DNA from: Arachnopeziza araneosa
Taxonomy: Eukaryota > Ascomycota > Leotiomycetes > Helotiales > Arachnopezizaceae
Reading direction: 5' to 3'
DNA: 64,000 bases
Assembly (NCBI GenBank): GCA_003988855.1
Contig: QYAI01000079.1
Location: 1 to 64,000 of the forward strand
In this document: piece by piece, positions 1-10,930 of the stretch
Layout: the number at the start of each line of letters is the position of its first letter
Numbering within the stretch: the first letter of the stretch is position 1
The notes under the pieces: model-generated
The model's input: the letters and a program-made list of their open reading frames with translations, nothing else
Told to the model about the DNA's origin: nothing
The model's database searches: none
Made by a program: the position numbers and the translations under genes

Positions 1-302
1 GTAGTAGCTCGGCATCGCAGGTCTACTTACAAACTACACCAACAGACACCACAAGGTCAGTCGCTGCTGCAGTAGCTCGGCATCGCAGGTCTACTTACAT
101 ACTACACCAACAAACACCACAAGGTCAGTCGCTGCTGCAGTAGCTCGGCATCGCAGNTCTACTTACTCGCTACACCAACAAACACCACAAGGTTAGTCGC
201 TGCTGCAGTAGCTCGGCATCGCAGGTCTACTTACAAACTACACCAACAGACACCACAAGGTCAGTCGCTGCTGCAGTTGCTTGGCATCGCAGGTCTACTA
301 AC
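1..302. repeat. 68-bp tandem repeat (satellite), about 4.4 copies
   Basis: A 68-bp unit recurs head to tail: the word GTAGCTCGGCATCGCAG (or a one- or two-base variant) starts at 4, 72, 140, 208 and 276. Copies differ by only a few bases. The array runs off the left edge, so its full size is unknown. It contains the ambiguous base N at 157, the only one I noticed, which suggests an assembly or consensus problem inside a repeat. It has no open frame and no telomere-type motif. Confidence 0.95.
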
Positions 303-671
303 TTCCTATATCCAAAATTGTAGTTAGTTGAATGATAGTAGAATTATTCAATGCTTTCATACATTCTAGAATCAGTCCGTTAGCCTTGTCATCCTCTTCC
401 TCGATTTATAACCAATTTTACCTTGAACGCACTTTCAATACTATCTCCGGAAGCTACCAAAGATGCCTCCATTTTATAAATGCAAGTTTGAATTATTCAA
501 ATTTGATTGATATTAGACATTAGCCATACTACTCCAGTATAAATGAGGAAGATATCGGGCAGAAGTGGAAAACTTAAATTTGTTGCTGCCTAACGAGCCT
601 CATGGGTCTGTGCGCCCACAGCGCATTTTGCACGTTAATCTTCATCAACCATCCTAATTCTGGCTCCAAAA
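303..671. other. Non-coding spacer between satellite and transposon relic
   Basis: I see nothing beyond AT-rich sequence with short chance frames. The left inverted repeat of the neighbouring transposon may lie here, but I could not identify it by eye. Confidence 0.5.
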
Positions 672-1409
672 ACACCACCGTTCGACTTTAAGCACATTAA
701 AGGCTTTGAAATTGGCGCGAAACACAAGGAGGTAATACGCCAGCTTTATTTCTTTGGAAAGGTGCCTTGATATACGTTACAGAAGCGCTACAGGTTGGTA
801 AGAGCTCAATTAGGAAGATTATTAGCTACCTAACTCTAGAACGACGTCGTCGTCCAAAACCGAACAGGCCCTGCCTTCCTCCTCTCCAACTTAAGAGTCG
901 ACGAGATTATCTTATACTGCGCAGAGTCATAGGAGAATCGTATTTTGCAGTGGCCGAAGCTGCGCAAGGAGTTAGGATTGAAATGCTCTATTCAAACCCT
1001 AGAACGCAGGCTCCACGATCATGGTTATTGGCGTTGCGTAGCTTGCCAGAAGCCTTTCTTGACTCTTGCACATGTCATAGCGCGATTTCTTTGGGCGCTA
1101 GCACATATTCTGGACGGTGGAGTGGTTGAAGGTGCTTTGTCTGACGAGGTTACCTTCTTTGTAAGAGGCAGATCTGCTCAAGTCACAAGGAATAGGCACA
1201 AGAGGCATTGTTTAAATTGTATTCAACACCAATTCCATCGGGGACGTACAACTCCTGTGAACGCGTGGAGAGCAATTGGCTATGGGTATAAGAGTCCTCT
1301 TATTTTTATCGACGGTACAGGGAAGAGTGGCGTGTTCAAGCAAGTCGACTACCTTACACAGTTGTCAGGCCACAGAGCGTTGGACATCAAAACAAACCTA
1401 CTTGGATGA
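672..1409 (+). pseudogene. Tc1/mariner-type transposase relic, frameshifted and truncated
   Basis: Decayed transposase of a DNA transposon. The order of recognisable parts fits Tc1/mariner enzymes: an N-terminal helix-turn-helix stretch from about 672 (segment GFEIGAKHKEVIRQLY), interrupted by an in-frame TGA after FFGKVP; a second helix-turn-helix region in another frame, ending near 960; then, from about 945 in a third frame, LRKELGLKCSIQTLERRLH followed by FSDE-like SDEVTFFVRG and the typical AIGYGYKSPLIFIDGTGKSG. Homology stops after VFKQVDYLTQ, so the C-terminal part of the DDE catalytic domain is missing. At least one stop and one frame change show it is dead. Family assignment rests on motif recognition. 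Confidence 0.8.
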
Positions 1410-3246
1410 AACTCAAGATGATGATCCCCGAACGAATGAGAGAGAAAGGACATACTTCATTTAAAGATATACTTAAAGTCTTTGTTACCTCCTAACCAAC
1501 GAATTTTGACTTGTTGGAGTTGCCCAGATTGGGCGGATGGGCCAAACCCTCCCACGCTGATAGGACTGACGGAGAGGGTGGTGATAGACTAGAGAATTAG
1601 GCGGCTATGAATTTTTCCATCGATATTACCCTCCTAGAATAAGTATTTTCGAAGCTATAGTCTAGCAAGTTCCAGCTCCGTGTAGAAAGTGCGGCAGGGC
1701 CCAATTCAGTACTTATTGCCTCATGTGCCACTCCCTAACCCACTTGTAGTCTTTGCCATGCTGTATTATGTCTGCCTCAACCCTATCATTACCATTATCA
1801 TCCTTGTAGTAGTTCGCACCTCGCTTCCACTCCTTGCCATGCTCGTCCAAATCGTCCGCAGCTGCATAGGCAGCTTGTACTTGGTCACGAAGAATTAAGC
1901 AGAGCTCAACCTTGAGAGCATCAAGCTCTTCTTCTTGGACTTGGTGGATGCCATTATAGATTTGTAAAGAATTCGGGGCTTGAAGGGTTCGTAACTTAGA
2001 GGCTTGTGACTAGGACCATTTGTAAAGTTGAAGCATTCCTGATTTGAAGGTCTCGGCTAAGGGTTCGAATTATACGGCTAGGCTAGAGTGAAGCAAGGTG
2101 CGGCTCGAGCGATGGGAAGGTAGAGGAATTACACCGATCAGAGTTACTAATGTCTGAGAAGGACCACACTCTGTGCATGGCTTAAAAGATGGGGAGAAGA
2201 CGCAGTTGTACTCACTGTTGTTTGCCATCTAACTGCTATTAACGTCTTCGCAACTTGGGGCGCTGACACCGCGCTCCTTGGTCTTGATCGCTTCCTTCAT
2301 CCGGCACAATGTTATTAATAAGGTCATCTTCACCTTTGCAGGAGGATGCAGATTCCTCAAAAAGATGCCAGGGGCTGAAAAGAGGGTCACCGTTTTGGCA
2401 GAGCGCAAAACAATTTGAGGGAAAAGAAAAGTCTGAAGTGAGAAGCCGGAAAGTGAAAAGTCGACACGACAGAAGCATTTTGTTACCCGAAGGAGAAGGC
2501 CACTTTTTGCTCTGGTCGGAGGATGTCGGGAAGGAGAAAGATTCGATACGCGCAGCCACAAGCGCCACAGTCACGTGTCAGATCTTTTATTAATTTTACC
2601 GAGGATTATTAGAACCACGACGCAGGCTCTTGATCGCTTGATTGGAGGAGGTATCAACCCATGTGGCGACGTCGTATGACATGACGCGCCCTACCCGCCT
2701 CAAGACTGACAATAACTTTTTAGCATTAGAATAAAACCTTGATATGCATATCTAATCCTTCTATGAGTTTAAAACGTGAAAAAACTTGATGGTGGTATCG
2801 AGAGTCGAAGAGTCCTAATATAGTGTAAATAAAGGCTCTCTATAAATTCAAGGGGGCGGCGACGACGCGATAATAATTTTCGGACTTACTAGGCTAGGAG
2901 TGTTCGGAAGAGGTATATAAGACAACTGAACTCGAAATAAATATAAATTTTAGTGCGTTCACAGATCTAAAGTCGCTTGAACTCAAAGTACCTACGATTT
3001 GTCTCGTTACAGGTGCGTCTCGGGACGCAGGGATAGACGTTAGCGATGATCCTCAACTTCTCTTGAGTTTGCTGCCACAAGATTCATTTTTATTTGAGAT
3101 TTAAATTTGTTATTCGGTCAGTATTACCGTCCTGATCCAATCCTGCTGTCATGGCCGATTCTTGTCAACAACATTGTCACCTATTACTCCCAGCGCTGCT
3201 GTCGATTTGACTCTACTGTAGGTACTTGGAAATAAATCTTGTATGT
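1410..3246. other. Gene-free stretch with one zinc-knuckle-like relic
   Basis: No gene can be supported. At 1681-1749 a + strand frame reads CRKCGRAQFSTYCLMCHSL then TH and a stop: a Cys-X2-Cys-X8-Cys-X2-Cys-His arrangement that looks like a leftover zinc-binding module, with no coding context around it. Open frames on both strands at 2229-2593 overlap each other and look like chance. Confidence 0.5.
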
Positions 3247-4282
3247 TTAAAAGGCTTTGTCACTGTCATAAATTTCTCTTGTCAATTCCAATACTCTAGC
3301 ATGTATCGATTTCCTTGCAGCCACGACTTGCCTATTCCCAACCAACCGCCTCCCCGTCCCAAAATCAATTCTCTTTCCATCTAGATCGGTGATCCTACCG
3401 CCGATCTCCTCGTGTATTAACATTCCACACACATGATTCCAAATCAACTCTCTGTAGTCCTTTTTTGGCATTCGAACACTCACATCTGCTACACCAACCG
3501 CGAAAGCGACATATCATCTGCAAATGCCGAAAAAGGCATGACAGGCCACGAGGTATCGAGTCGATTGGCGAGTAGCTGGTGCTTCTCTACCAACGGAGGA
3601 ATACTGACCTCAAAGTCAACGAAGCGGAGCTTACCGGACGCTGTGTCTGCTACCTCTATCTTGCTCTGTGAGATAATTGAATTTCGTGAACAGGTCTAGA
3701 CAACTGCTCCCTGGCCCTGGACAGCAGAAAATATGACCCAAATAGCACCCCCAACTTCCTGCAGCGCACACTTACCCGTGGCGCTCATCTGGGGCCTGAT
3801 TTTGTCGCCGTGGAAATCTAAGTTTAATTTCGGACACCCAAGCACACCAAGCTTTTGCTCCCCATCTTCGACCAGCCCAAGAGCCACGACATACTGACCT
3901 GACCGCTTCTGAGGAATTCTTTCGTTCCATCGATGGGGTCCGTCATCCAGATGTGGGCTTTCGAGCCACCAAGAAATGCATCGGATTTCGCATCATCGTT
4001 GTGAGTCGTCGACACGAGCGTCCAGATATCCTCGAGGAGGGAAGGGTCTGCACGTAACGCCTCGGCCGTCTCTTCATCGACAAATCTGTCCTCGGGGAAG
4101 TGTGTGTGGAGAGCGTGTATCAAGAAAGCCTGAATACCAAAATCAGCAATGATAATGGGACTGTTGTCGGACTTGTAAATGGTGCCTTTGTTCGTGGCAG
4201 CGAAAACTCGGGTTGAGAGGAGGGCTGCTCGGCGGAGAGCGAGAGTAGCGACATAACGCTTGTGAGCATATAGTGTAGCCAT
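3247..4282 (-). pseudogene. 3'(2'),5'-bisphosphate nucleotidase pseudogene
   Basis: Relic of a Hal2/Met22-type phosphatase of the inositol monophosphatase fold, which removes a phosphate from PAP/PAPS in sulfur assimilation. It starts at 4282 (MATLYAHKRYVATLALRRAA) and is open to the metal-binding motif DPIDGTKEFLRSG. There a direct duplication of five bases (TGACC twice at 3895-3904 on the + strand) throws the frame; removing one copy would join it to ALGLVEDGEQKLGVLGCPKL (ends near 3830). A decayed middle part follows (about 3500-3690), and the C-terminal part sits in yet another frame (3247-3520: VADVSVRMPKKDYRELIW). The conserved WDxxAG motif reads WNHVCG, so a metal-ligand Asp is also lost. 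Several independent lesions, hence clearly dead. Confidence 0.88.
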
Positions 4283-6394
4283 CTTTATGTTTATATGAGG
4301 ACGGAGCTTGTTTGTATGACTTTCACACCAACCATATCCTTTCTGGAGTGACAGCACGGTATTGGGCCTGATGAGCTTGGGACCAATCAATCCAGCACAC
4401 TTCCACCAGATATAATTATGCCATTCTAGCCGGCGGAAAGACAAACACAACATTGTACGTCCCAGCATAATTTTGCGCCGTACAAATGCTCTGGTAATTG
4501 TAGGCATTGAAGGATGAAGTACGTTTCGAGGATTCCATCTTGACTCATTACCTGAAGGCTATAATCAATTACACTGACGGGGATAGGTCCCACGCTGGCC
4601 ATTCGGCGAGTGCTGTTCTTGTACTGTCGGAGAATTCTTCACAATCTGGCAACGATCTCATCCAACTGAAAACTGCACAGTAAACCGTTGAGATAAACTG
4701 TAATCAACACTGAAGTTTATGCTGCCGACTCCAGAATCATACACCAGTCTTGATCAATATCTGCCATAGCTTAATCCACCCATGATAGCTGATCATGTGT
4801 AAAGAAATCGCTAAAACTTTACGTCCTAAGATTGATACTCCCTAACGTGTGATTTGAAAGTTAATTCCTGATAGTCTATCATATTTTTATTATTGTTAGA
4901 GCCACTGATTTTGGCTGCGTTGTAGAGTAAATGTTGGTCGAGCGATTTTAATGACGTTCCTGCTGTCAAGTTTTTGTTCGCAGTCGAACCTGACTCTACT
5001 ATTCAATTGGTTTTAGAAAGATTTAGAATACTCCATGTTACGCTAATCTCAGTTAGAAGTCTCCTATTTGGATTATGTCAAGGCCCAAACCTCGCGGGGA
5101 AGGACGCAAAGTCTTGTCTAGACTTTAAACTTAGTAGGAAGCTAGATATTTCTGTGATCCTGGTTCATTTCTTCTTCTCTGACGAGCGAAGAGTGAATGT
5201 GTACATTTAAAAGTAATTTTGGCGTCCATTTCCCATCACCTTCTTCCGTGCAAGTATTTAGGTCAATTCTCGCCCCGCTTTTCAACATCACGAAGGATGA
5301 TACTGGGGAGGGAGTGAAGTCTCGGAGAGGCTTGTTGAAATTACTCAAAGAATTACGAAAGATGAGGGGATCTTATTGCGCTAGAAATTTTGGGTAAGAT
5401 TTCTGTTGTGCTCTTGTTATATCGAGAACAAAACCGGAAGATTAATCGCTGTCGCTTTGAGAATTGATCAATGCATCAAACTGCTGTCATTGGTCGCTCT
5501 GTTGTCACTTACTTTTATACTGGTATCAATATTACCACCTCAAAAAGGCATTGCAACGCATCCGCGAATATGATAGTGGATCAAACAGGCGATAGCCACT
5601 AGTGCATTCTGACAAGTCCGCTCACCCCAAAAAGTATGTTGCCGACATTCCCCCGATCTCGCTTGCGGCCAGGTTGATACAGTTTATTTTTTTTTATTGC
5701 GGTTTTGGCGTTTTGAGGGACGCGATGCGGAGTGTGCGGCCGCACAGCGGCGCCTGGAAATCTGAGTGTAGGTTGCGAAGTGCAACAAAAAGGCGAGAGA
5801 AGATTACCGAGCGCGTTTAGGTCTACTACCCCCCCTTGAACAATCAAGTACTCAGGGGATAGATCTTAGATGATGACTCTGGAGACCTAAACATTGATAG
5901 AGCTAGAAACTCTTCACATCTGGATTTGTGATTGGTTATAGCGATCTTAGACAAGTCCTTCCATCTTGGCACGTAGACCAAATGTTGTTCGCGAGGAAAA
6001 CTACCATTTTACCACCAAATAAAATTGCTGTCAGTCTCTTTATCAACCACTCTAGATTATTAATTCATCTATTTTGTTCTAAAAAAGCCTCTCTCCAGTA
6101 GCGAGAATTCCATCAAGCTGTTTTAGACCACTTTATTCCACCAGCTATGACTTCATAAACGCAGACTTGAGTCGTGAGCTACTGTAAGCAGGAACCGTTA
6201 GACTTAGAAGCAGGAAATTTTGTCTTGGTGGTATGAACTAAAACGGCATGGAAGAAGAATTTGTGGAGCAGAATCGTTATCTAACACCACCTGCGCTCTC
6301 CAGTCTATACTCTGAATTGTATTCAAATCCCTTCCAGCGATCTTCATCCTGATTGAAGAAGACCTCTTCGGCATACATATCTCCTCAATCATGC
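4283..6394. other. Gene-free AT-rich stretch
   Basis: About 2.1 kb without a supportable gene. Frames of 60-80 codons at 4974-5400 and 5599-5847 overlap on opposite strands, lack recognisable domains and have no convincing start or splice context. Confidence 0.5.
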
Positions 6395-6836
6395 GTCATA
6401 CTCTTAAACGGCTTCTCCAGTGTCGGAAAATCCACCATTATCAAAACTCTCTCATGAAAACTGCAGACAGATAGGACACCGTACCACTGATCAACAACCA
6501 CGCCTCATCAACCTGGTTTTCGCCATCGGACCCATCACAAACAAAAATCACTACTAACTGAGAAGGTAGTTCCGTTTCATAGCTATGGAATGCCTAGAGT
6601 CACTGAGAGATGGCAGACTCATCTTCATTTTTACGGCGGGTTTGACGACTTCATCGCTGCCTGCTCCACATGATGACTTGGATCAGCTGAGGGAGTATGT
6701 TTGCCTTACTCGAGCAAGAGGAGTTCCTTTAGTAGTGGTTAATCTATTGTATGATTTGACACGAATAGTGCGAGGTTGTGTAGTGGTGAAAGGAGTGTTA
6801 GTTGGAAGACAAAGTTGGTGGCTGTTAAAGCTTTAA
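6395..6836 (+). pseudogene. P-loop NTPase/kinase-like pseudogene
   Basis: At 6395-6454 a frame begins VILLNG and contains a perfect Walker A box, GFSSVGKS, followed by TIIKTLS and a stop. About 80 bp on, a second segment in shifting frames reads like the family's ligand region (LINNH, then LINLVFAIGPI). From about 6585 the 3' part is open: IFTAGLTTSSLP, then LDQLREYVCLTRARGVPLVV and VNLLYDLTRIVRG. This order (LNGF-P-loop, then an FT segment, then RGVPLVVVNL-x-D) matches a group of small fungal P-loop proteins I know only as hypothetical proteins. Several frame breaks make it a relic. Substrate unknown. Confidence 0.6.
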
Positions 6837-7049
6837 AAAGGATTAGAAAAGACACGCAATTATTCAGTAGAGAGCTGTTCTGGCGATTGGGGAGGGGGAA
6901 TTTCATTTTTTATTTTGAGCTATACAGAAAGTAGAGTGCTTAAAACGCCGGGTATCTTTTTTGTAAGATACCACCTTTCCAGGCCGCAAACAGTCAAGCA
7001 CCTTTTTGCGTGAACGCTAAAAGGTGACCCTGTATGCTTTTATACGTCA

Positions 7050-8605
7050 TCAACTTCTCGTATACACTGAACCCTGTCGCCAGCGCGATCCATATCGCAT
7101 GACAACTGCAGGCAAAGGTGCCAATATAAGAGAAACCGCCCCCAAAAGGAGGAAGCCAGGACCAAGACCGAGTGCATTAGTCAGTGGTGGAATCCCTAGC
7201 GGTAGGAGGGTTCCACATAAGCAACGGACTATGAGAGTAAACGTCATGGCAGACGCTGAGTAAAGACCAAAAGCATCCACAATATATGAAGTCAAGGGCA
7301 CAAAGATTATCATCATTGTAAACCCAAGTAATGCCACAGCCAGTAAGAGAAAATGGACTGGCCAATGGGCGTATGGCGCCCAACCATAAAAAGCTATAAC
7401 AAAAGGCATGAGAGCCGCTCCTACAATCATAAATGGTAATCGAAATTCAGGAAGAGCTGCCCCTCCGTGGGATTTCCCTAGATTGACGTATATTCTATCC
7501 AGGTAGCGGGTGCATAGCACGATTCCACCGCTTGCTCCAACACCTAGTGATGTTAGCACGGCTTTCAAAATAGGAGGATTTTTTACTAAAGGTTAAAAAC
7601 GAGAATCCAATCACGGTTGGAGAGTACCCATAATAGTCGCTAAGTAGACCTGGTAGAGTTGTCGCCATGACATAAAACCAGGTGAACATCAACCCTCCGT
7701 AGAAGGATATGATTTGTAAAACAGAAGAATCTACCATCACAGCTAAGGGTCTGATGATAGAAGTTCTTAACGCTATCCATGTAGCCTCTGATGCTTCTGC
7801 TTCCCAAGCACATTTCATCGATTCGTCCTTCGTCTCTTCTCGCAATTTGGCAGCTCTGCGCCGCAAGATTGGTACTTTGTAAGTCTCCCGAAGAAGTGTA
7901 AAGAATAAGACTTCACAGATGATAGCTAACACTGCACAAAGCCAGAGAATATATCTCCAACCAAGTTTGTCGGCGATCATGCCGCCAAGTGCTGGCCCAA
8001 TAGCGCCTCCCAAGAGTGGGGCGAGCATGATGAGAGACATTCCTGACCCTCGCTCCTCAGAGGGAAAAATATCACCAATGATAGCTGGATTGAGCACGTT
8101 TGAGAAGACTGAGAATCCAGTCAAGAAACGAGTGAAGATCAAGACGTGAGCCGTCTGGCTCATAGCTCCAAGCGAAATTCCGATGATGAAAATGATGGTT
8201 GCCACATTGAGCACGGGATATCTTCCGTAAACTTCGGAAAGAGGAGCAATAAACAGAGGTCCAGCTGCTTCCCCAAGTTCCCAGATGCTGACGAGTAAAA
8301 TTGCGGATGATTTGCTCTCTTTCCCTTCTAATTCGAACACGATTCGTTCAGCAACTGGTACAATGCTATTCACTGTGAATGTCCTGTTTAATCTTCAGAA
8401 TTATGTATTAACCGAGGATTGGGCTGACTCACACTATAAATGCCATAATCCCAAGTAAGAAAACAATGAAACTTTTGTATCTCTTGGACCAATCCATGGG
8501 ATTATCAGGGTCTCCATTTGGATCGAAATCGACCTTCGGATCAGTGCATGTACGAAGTTGATCCTCAATGGTAATTGAACGCAGCAAAGGCACAGTCTCA
8601 TCCAT
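7050..8605 (-). CDS. MFS drug:H+ antiporter (DHA1 family), 487 aa
   Basis: Plasma-membrane multidrug/polyamine-type exporter of the major facilitator superfamily. Three exons: 8605-8433, 8383-7587 and 7543-7050, with introns of 49 and 43 bp (the second has a CTAAC branch point); phases match and the sum is 488 codons. The start ATG at 8605 has a good context (CAAAATGG) and is followed by the DHA1 N-terminal signature DNPMDWSKRYKSF just before TM1. PLSEVYGRYPVL is the motif A loop and GFSVFSNVLNPAIIGDIFPS the TM4-5 region; GAAIGPALGG-like GGAIGPALGG is motif C. About 12 membrane segments, with a charged central loop (LRRRAAKLREETKDESMK). An apparent frame break near 7580 is fully explained by the second intron. 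It looks intact, in contrast to its decayed neighbours. Substrate cannot be told. Confidence 0.92.
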
Positions 8606-9243
8606 TTTGAGATTCGAAGCTCCTGAGCTGCGAAGGTGAAGAAAGTCTGGTCAAGTAAGACAATATATGTATCGCGTGCCAAAACCCTAACTCCGATCAA
8701 CCAGTCCGATGAGGCGAAAACCGCCAATTAAGCCCAAGAGGGCGGTTGGTCTGAGCGAGAAACACCGAGTCTAGATATTTTGCAGTGAAAGTTGTTATAT
8801 TGCTGGCATACTGATAGATATAAACATAAATCAAGATAAGATATCGATGTTGCTGACCGACATTTGTCAATAGAGTGGGGCTGATTAATCATGGTGCCGA
8901 AAGTTTGAGCGGGTTGGGGAGGGAAAGATGTGCGTTAGTTGGGATCGGAATGGCGAGCTATTGACTAGAAAGGAAAGTCAAAGGCGCGAAGAGGGCACAA
9001 CAGGGCGGGATATAATCTGCATGACCACGTGAAATACCAAATGGCTCTACGCTGCAATAGGTCATTAAATCCGAGATACGAATATTTTCAAAATGTTGAT
9101 TAATAATCACAGTGAAAGTAGCTCCTGCACTTGAGACTTTAGATTTGGGATATTGATGAAGCCTGGGACATTTTAAATAGTGAGGTGCACATTGTATCTA
9201 CATTGGTATAAAGGAAATCTTAATCAATCGCTAAACTACGCAC
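8606..9243. other. Intergenic region upstream of the MFS gene
   Basis: Promoter-side region of the MFS gene (minus strand) and 3' side of the coiled-coil gene. It contains a CACGTG E-box-like palindrome near 9023. No gene seen. Confidence 0.5.
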
Positions 9244-10066
9244 TCAATTGGGAGGTCCACAATTACGCGGTGGCTCTGTAATCATCCACAAGAACTCTCC
9301 GGTTCGTTCGTCTTCTGGACCACACAGCACCGCCTTCACAGCTTGTTTGACGTCCCTAAATTCTCTACCCGAAGGAGCATTCCATTTTTTTAATGTTTTT
9401 TCTCCGACATTCTTACCGTGTAACTCTACTCTGTTGATTATCAGCCTTGGATTCTATATCGCAGGTAACTCACTTGTAGATATAGTGGTATACCCAATTG
9501 ATCGATCTTGTCAACGACCCAAGACTCGCATTCATTGATCGATCCCTCATGTGGGCCTCTTTATTCCAGGCTTGCCTGTTTCTTTCCAATTTTCGCTCCA
9601 AGTCCTCTTTTTGATCCAGCAAGAAGTCTCGTTGATTACTGATACGTTTGTGATCTTCGACTGCTTCACTATATTGCTTCCATGTTCCATCAACTTCTAT
9701 ACTGAGAGTTTTGCGATCTGCGCTCCTATCTTCATCTTCATAGCGACGTTTGACTCTCTCAAAATTTGATTTAAGTTGCACGAGAACCGATTGCGCTCGC
9801 TCCCAAGGTCCATAGAGCTCGTTGACACTGTGTTGTAACTTCTCAATCTCTTGCGCAAGCGACGCTTTGCATTCTTCGTATCGCTTCTTCGCGACTTTGA
9901 GACCGAGGCATTTTGTTTCAAGATCTTTGGCGGTTTGTTGTGCTTTCCTTTCGCAATCACGAGCCCACTGAAGATACTCATTGTATTTCTTCAGCCAAGA
10001 TTCTCTCGAAGGACGGTCGTGTTTTGTCAAAAATGCCATAGAGAAACGATATATGAGCTGATCCAT
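9244..10066 (-). CDS. Orphan coiled-coil protein, 259 aa
   Basis: I do not recognise a family. Two exons: 10066-9474 and 9430-9244, separated by a 43-bp intron (GTGAGT at 9473, branch-like CTGAT, CAG at 9431). The splice joins IYK to VELHGKNVGEKTLKKW and keeps a clean open frame to a TGA at 9244; total 260 codons. The protein is highly charged and rich in Lys, Glu, Arg and Gln with long heptad-like helices (for example around QRDFLLDQKEDLERKLERN), so a coiled coil from about residue 25 to 180. The C-terminal exon (GREFRDVKQAVKAVLCGPED, ending CGPPN) is less helical. No signal peptide or membrane segment. An alternative start is the ATG at 10039 (250 aa). Confidence 0.7.
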
Positions 10067-10930
10067 ATATTGGAAATAAATTGAAAAGTAACAAACCGTA
10101 TCGAAGGTTTCCTAACAGTGTCGTACCTGTTATGAAAATTTTTACTTTGAAGCGGATGCCGACATTTAAAATGATCGGTGAGGACGTGGCACAACATATG
10201 CACTGCTGGTTTAGCTGAAAAAGACTTCCGGACTTCAACTAACAGCGCCGAGGGAGATCTTATAAAAATTGAAGATTTAATTAAATGAATATTCTTACTA
10301 GTTATTATGACTGTTCCTTGTACGTTGCGAGTGTCTTCCATTCTGAAAGTACTGCTAGCTATGTTTCACCTTTCGAGATCAAATTTCCGGGCGGAAATTC
10401 CAATTTACCCAAAAGTATTAAATTCAAGAGGTCTCGAAACTTCTATCAGTTCAAGCAGTGCTGAAACAAGTGCGGAGTTGTATCCAACGATAAAAACCTC
10501 AAAGGAATGTTAATCACGTGCAGAAGTGGGTGATATGTACCTACCTGGTACGGACTCTTATCTTAACCAATGTTGAAGTGTCGATTCCCATGTACAGACT
10601 TGTCTGTTTTGGATTAAACATCTTCGCTTATGAATAAAGTGGACCATTCAAGCAGTAAATGACTTCTCGCATGATGCTAATCACGTGCAAACTCTCACCT
10701 AACGTAAATGGCAAGCATTGAGTAAGGGAAGATACGAAGAAGAGTCTCTATTGTGTAAACTGGAACTCAGGACGAAATTATGTCCTGAGTTGCCGAATCT
10801 GCTGAGTGGGCACATTGTCTGGAGATGATAAATTAAGACAAAACGCAGTGTAAGAACTTACAACTGCGAAAAACCCACCACTGCCTACATCATTAGAACT
10901 TCGCCACGGGTGTCTGAATTTCCGAATGAC
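10067..10930. other. Gene-free spacer
   Basis: No supportable gene. Overlapping frames on both strands at 9978-10513 are chance. Two CACGTG-like sites (TCACGTGC) occur near 10514 and 10681. Confidence 0.5.

Noticed and set aside
1..302. CRISPR-like or telomeric reading of the left-end repeat
   Set aside because: Units are contiguous without spacers, the unit is 68 bp, and the genome is clearly eukaryotic; no TTAGGG-type repeat.
2054..2075. GGTTCGAATT as a tRNA T-loop
   Set aside because: No matching acceptor, D or anticodon arms could be folded around it; no tRNA or rRNA gene was found anywhere in the window by eye.
2229..2593. Overlapping frames of 94-111 codons on both strands
   Set aside because: No domain, no splice pattern, mutually overlapping; judged chance.
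7544..7586. Apparent frameshift in the MFS gene at an A-run
   Set aside because: A 43-bp intron with GTAAAA donor, CTAAC branch point and TAG acceptor removes it and joins the frames in the right phase.
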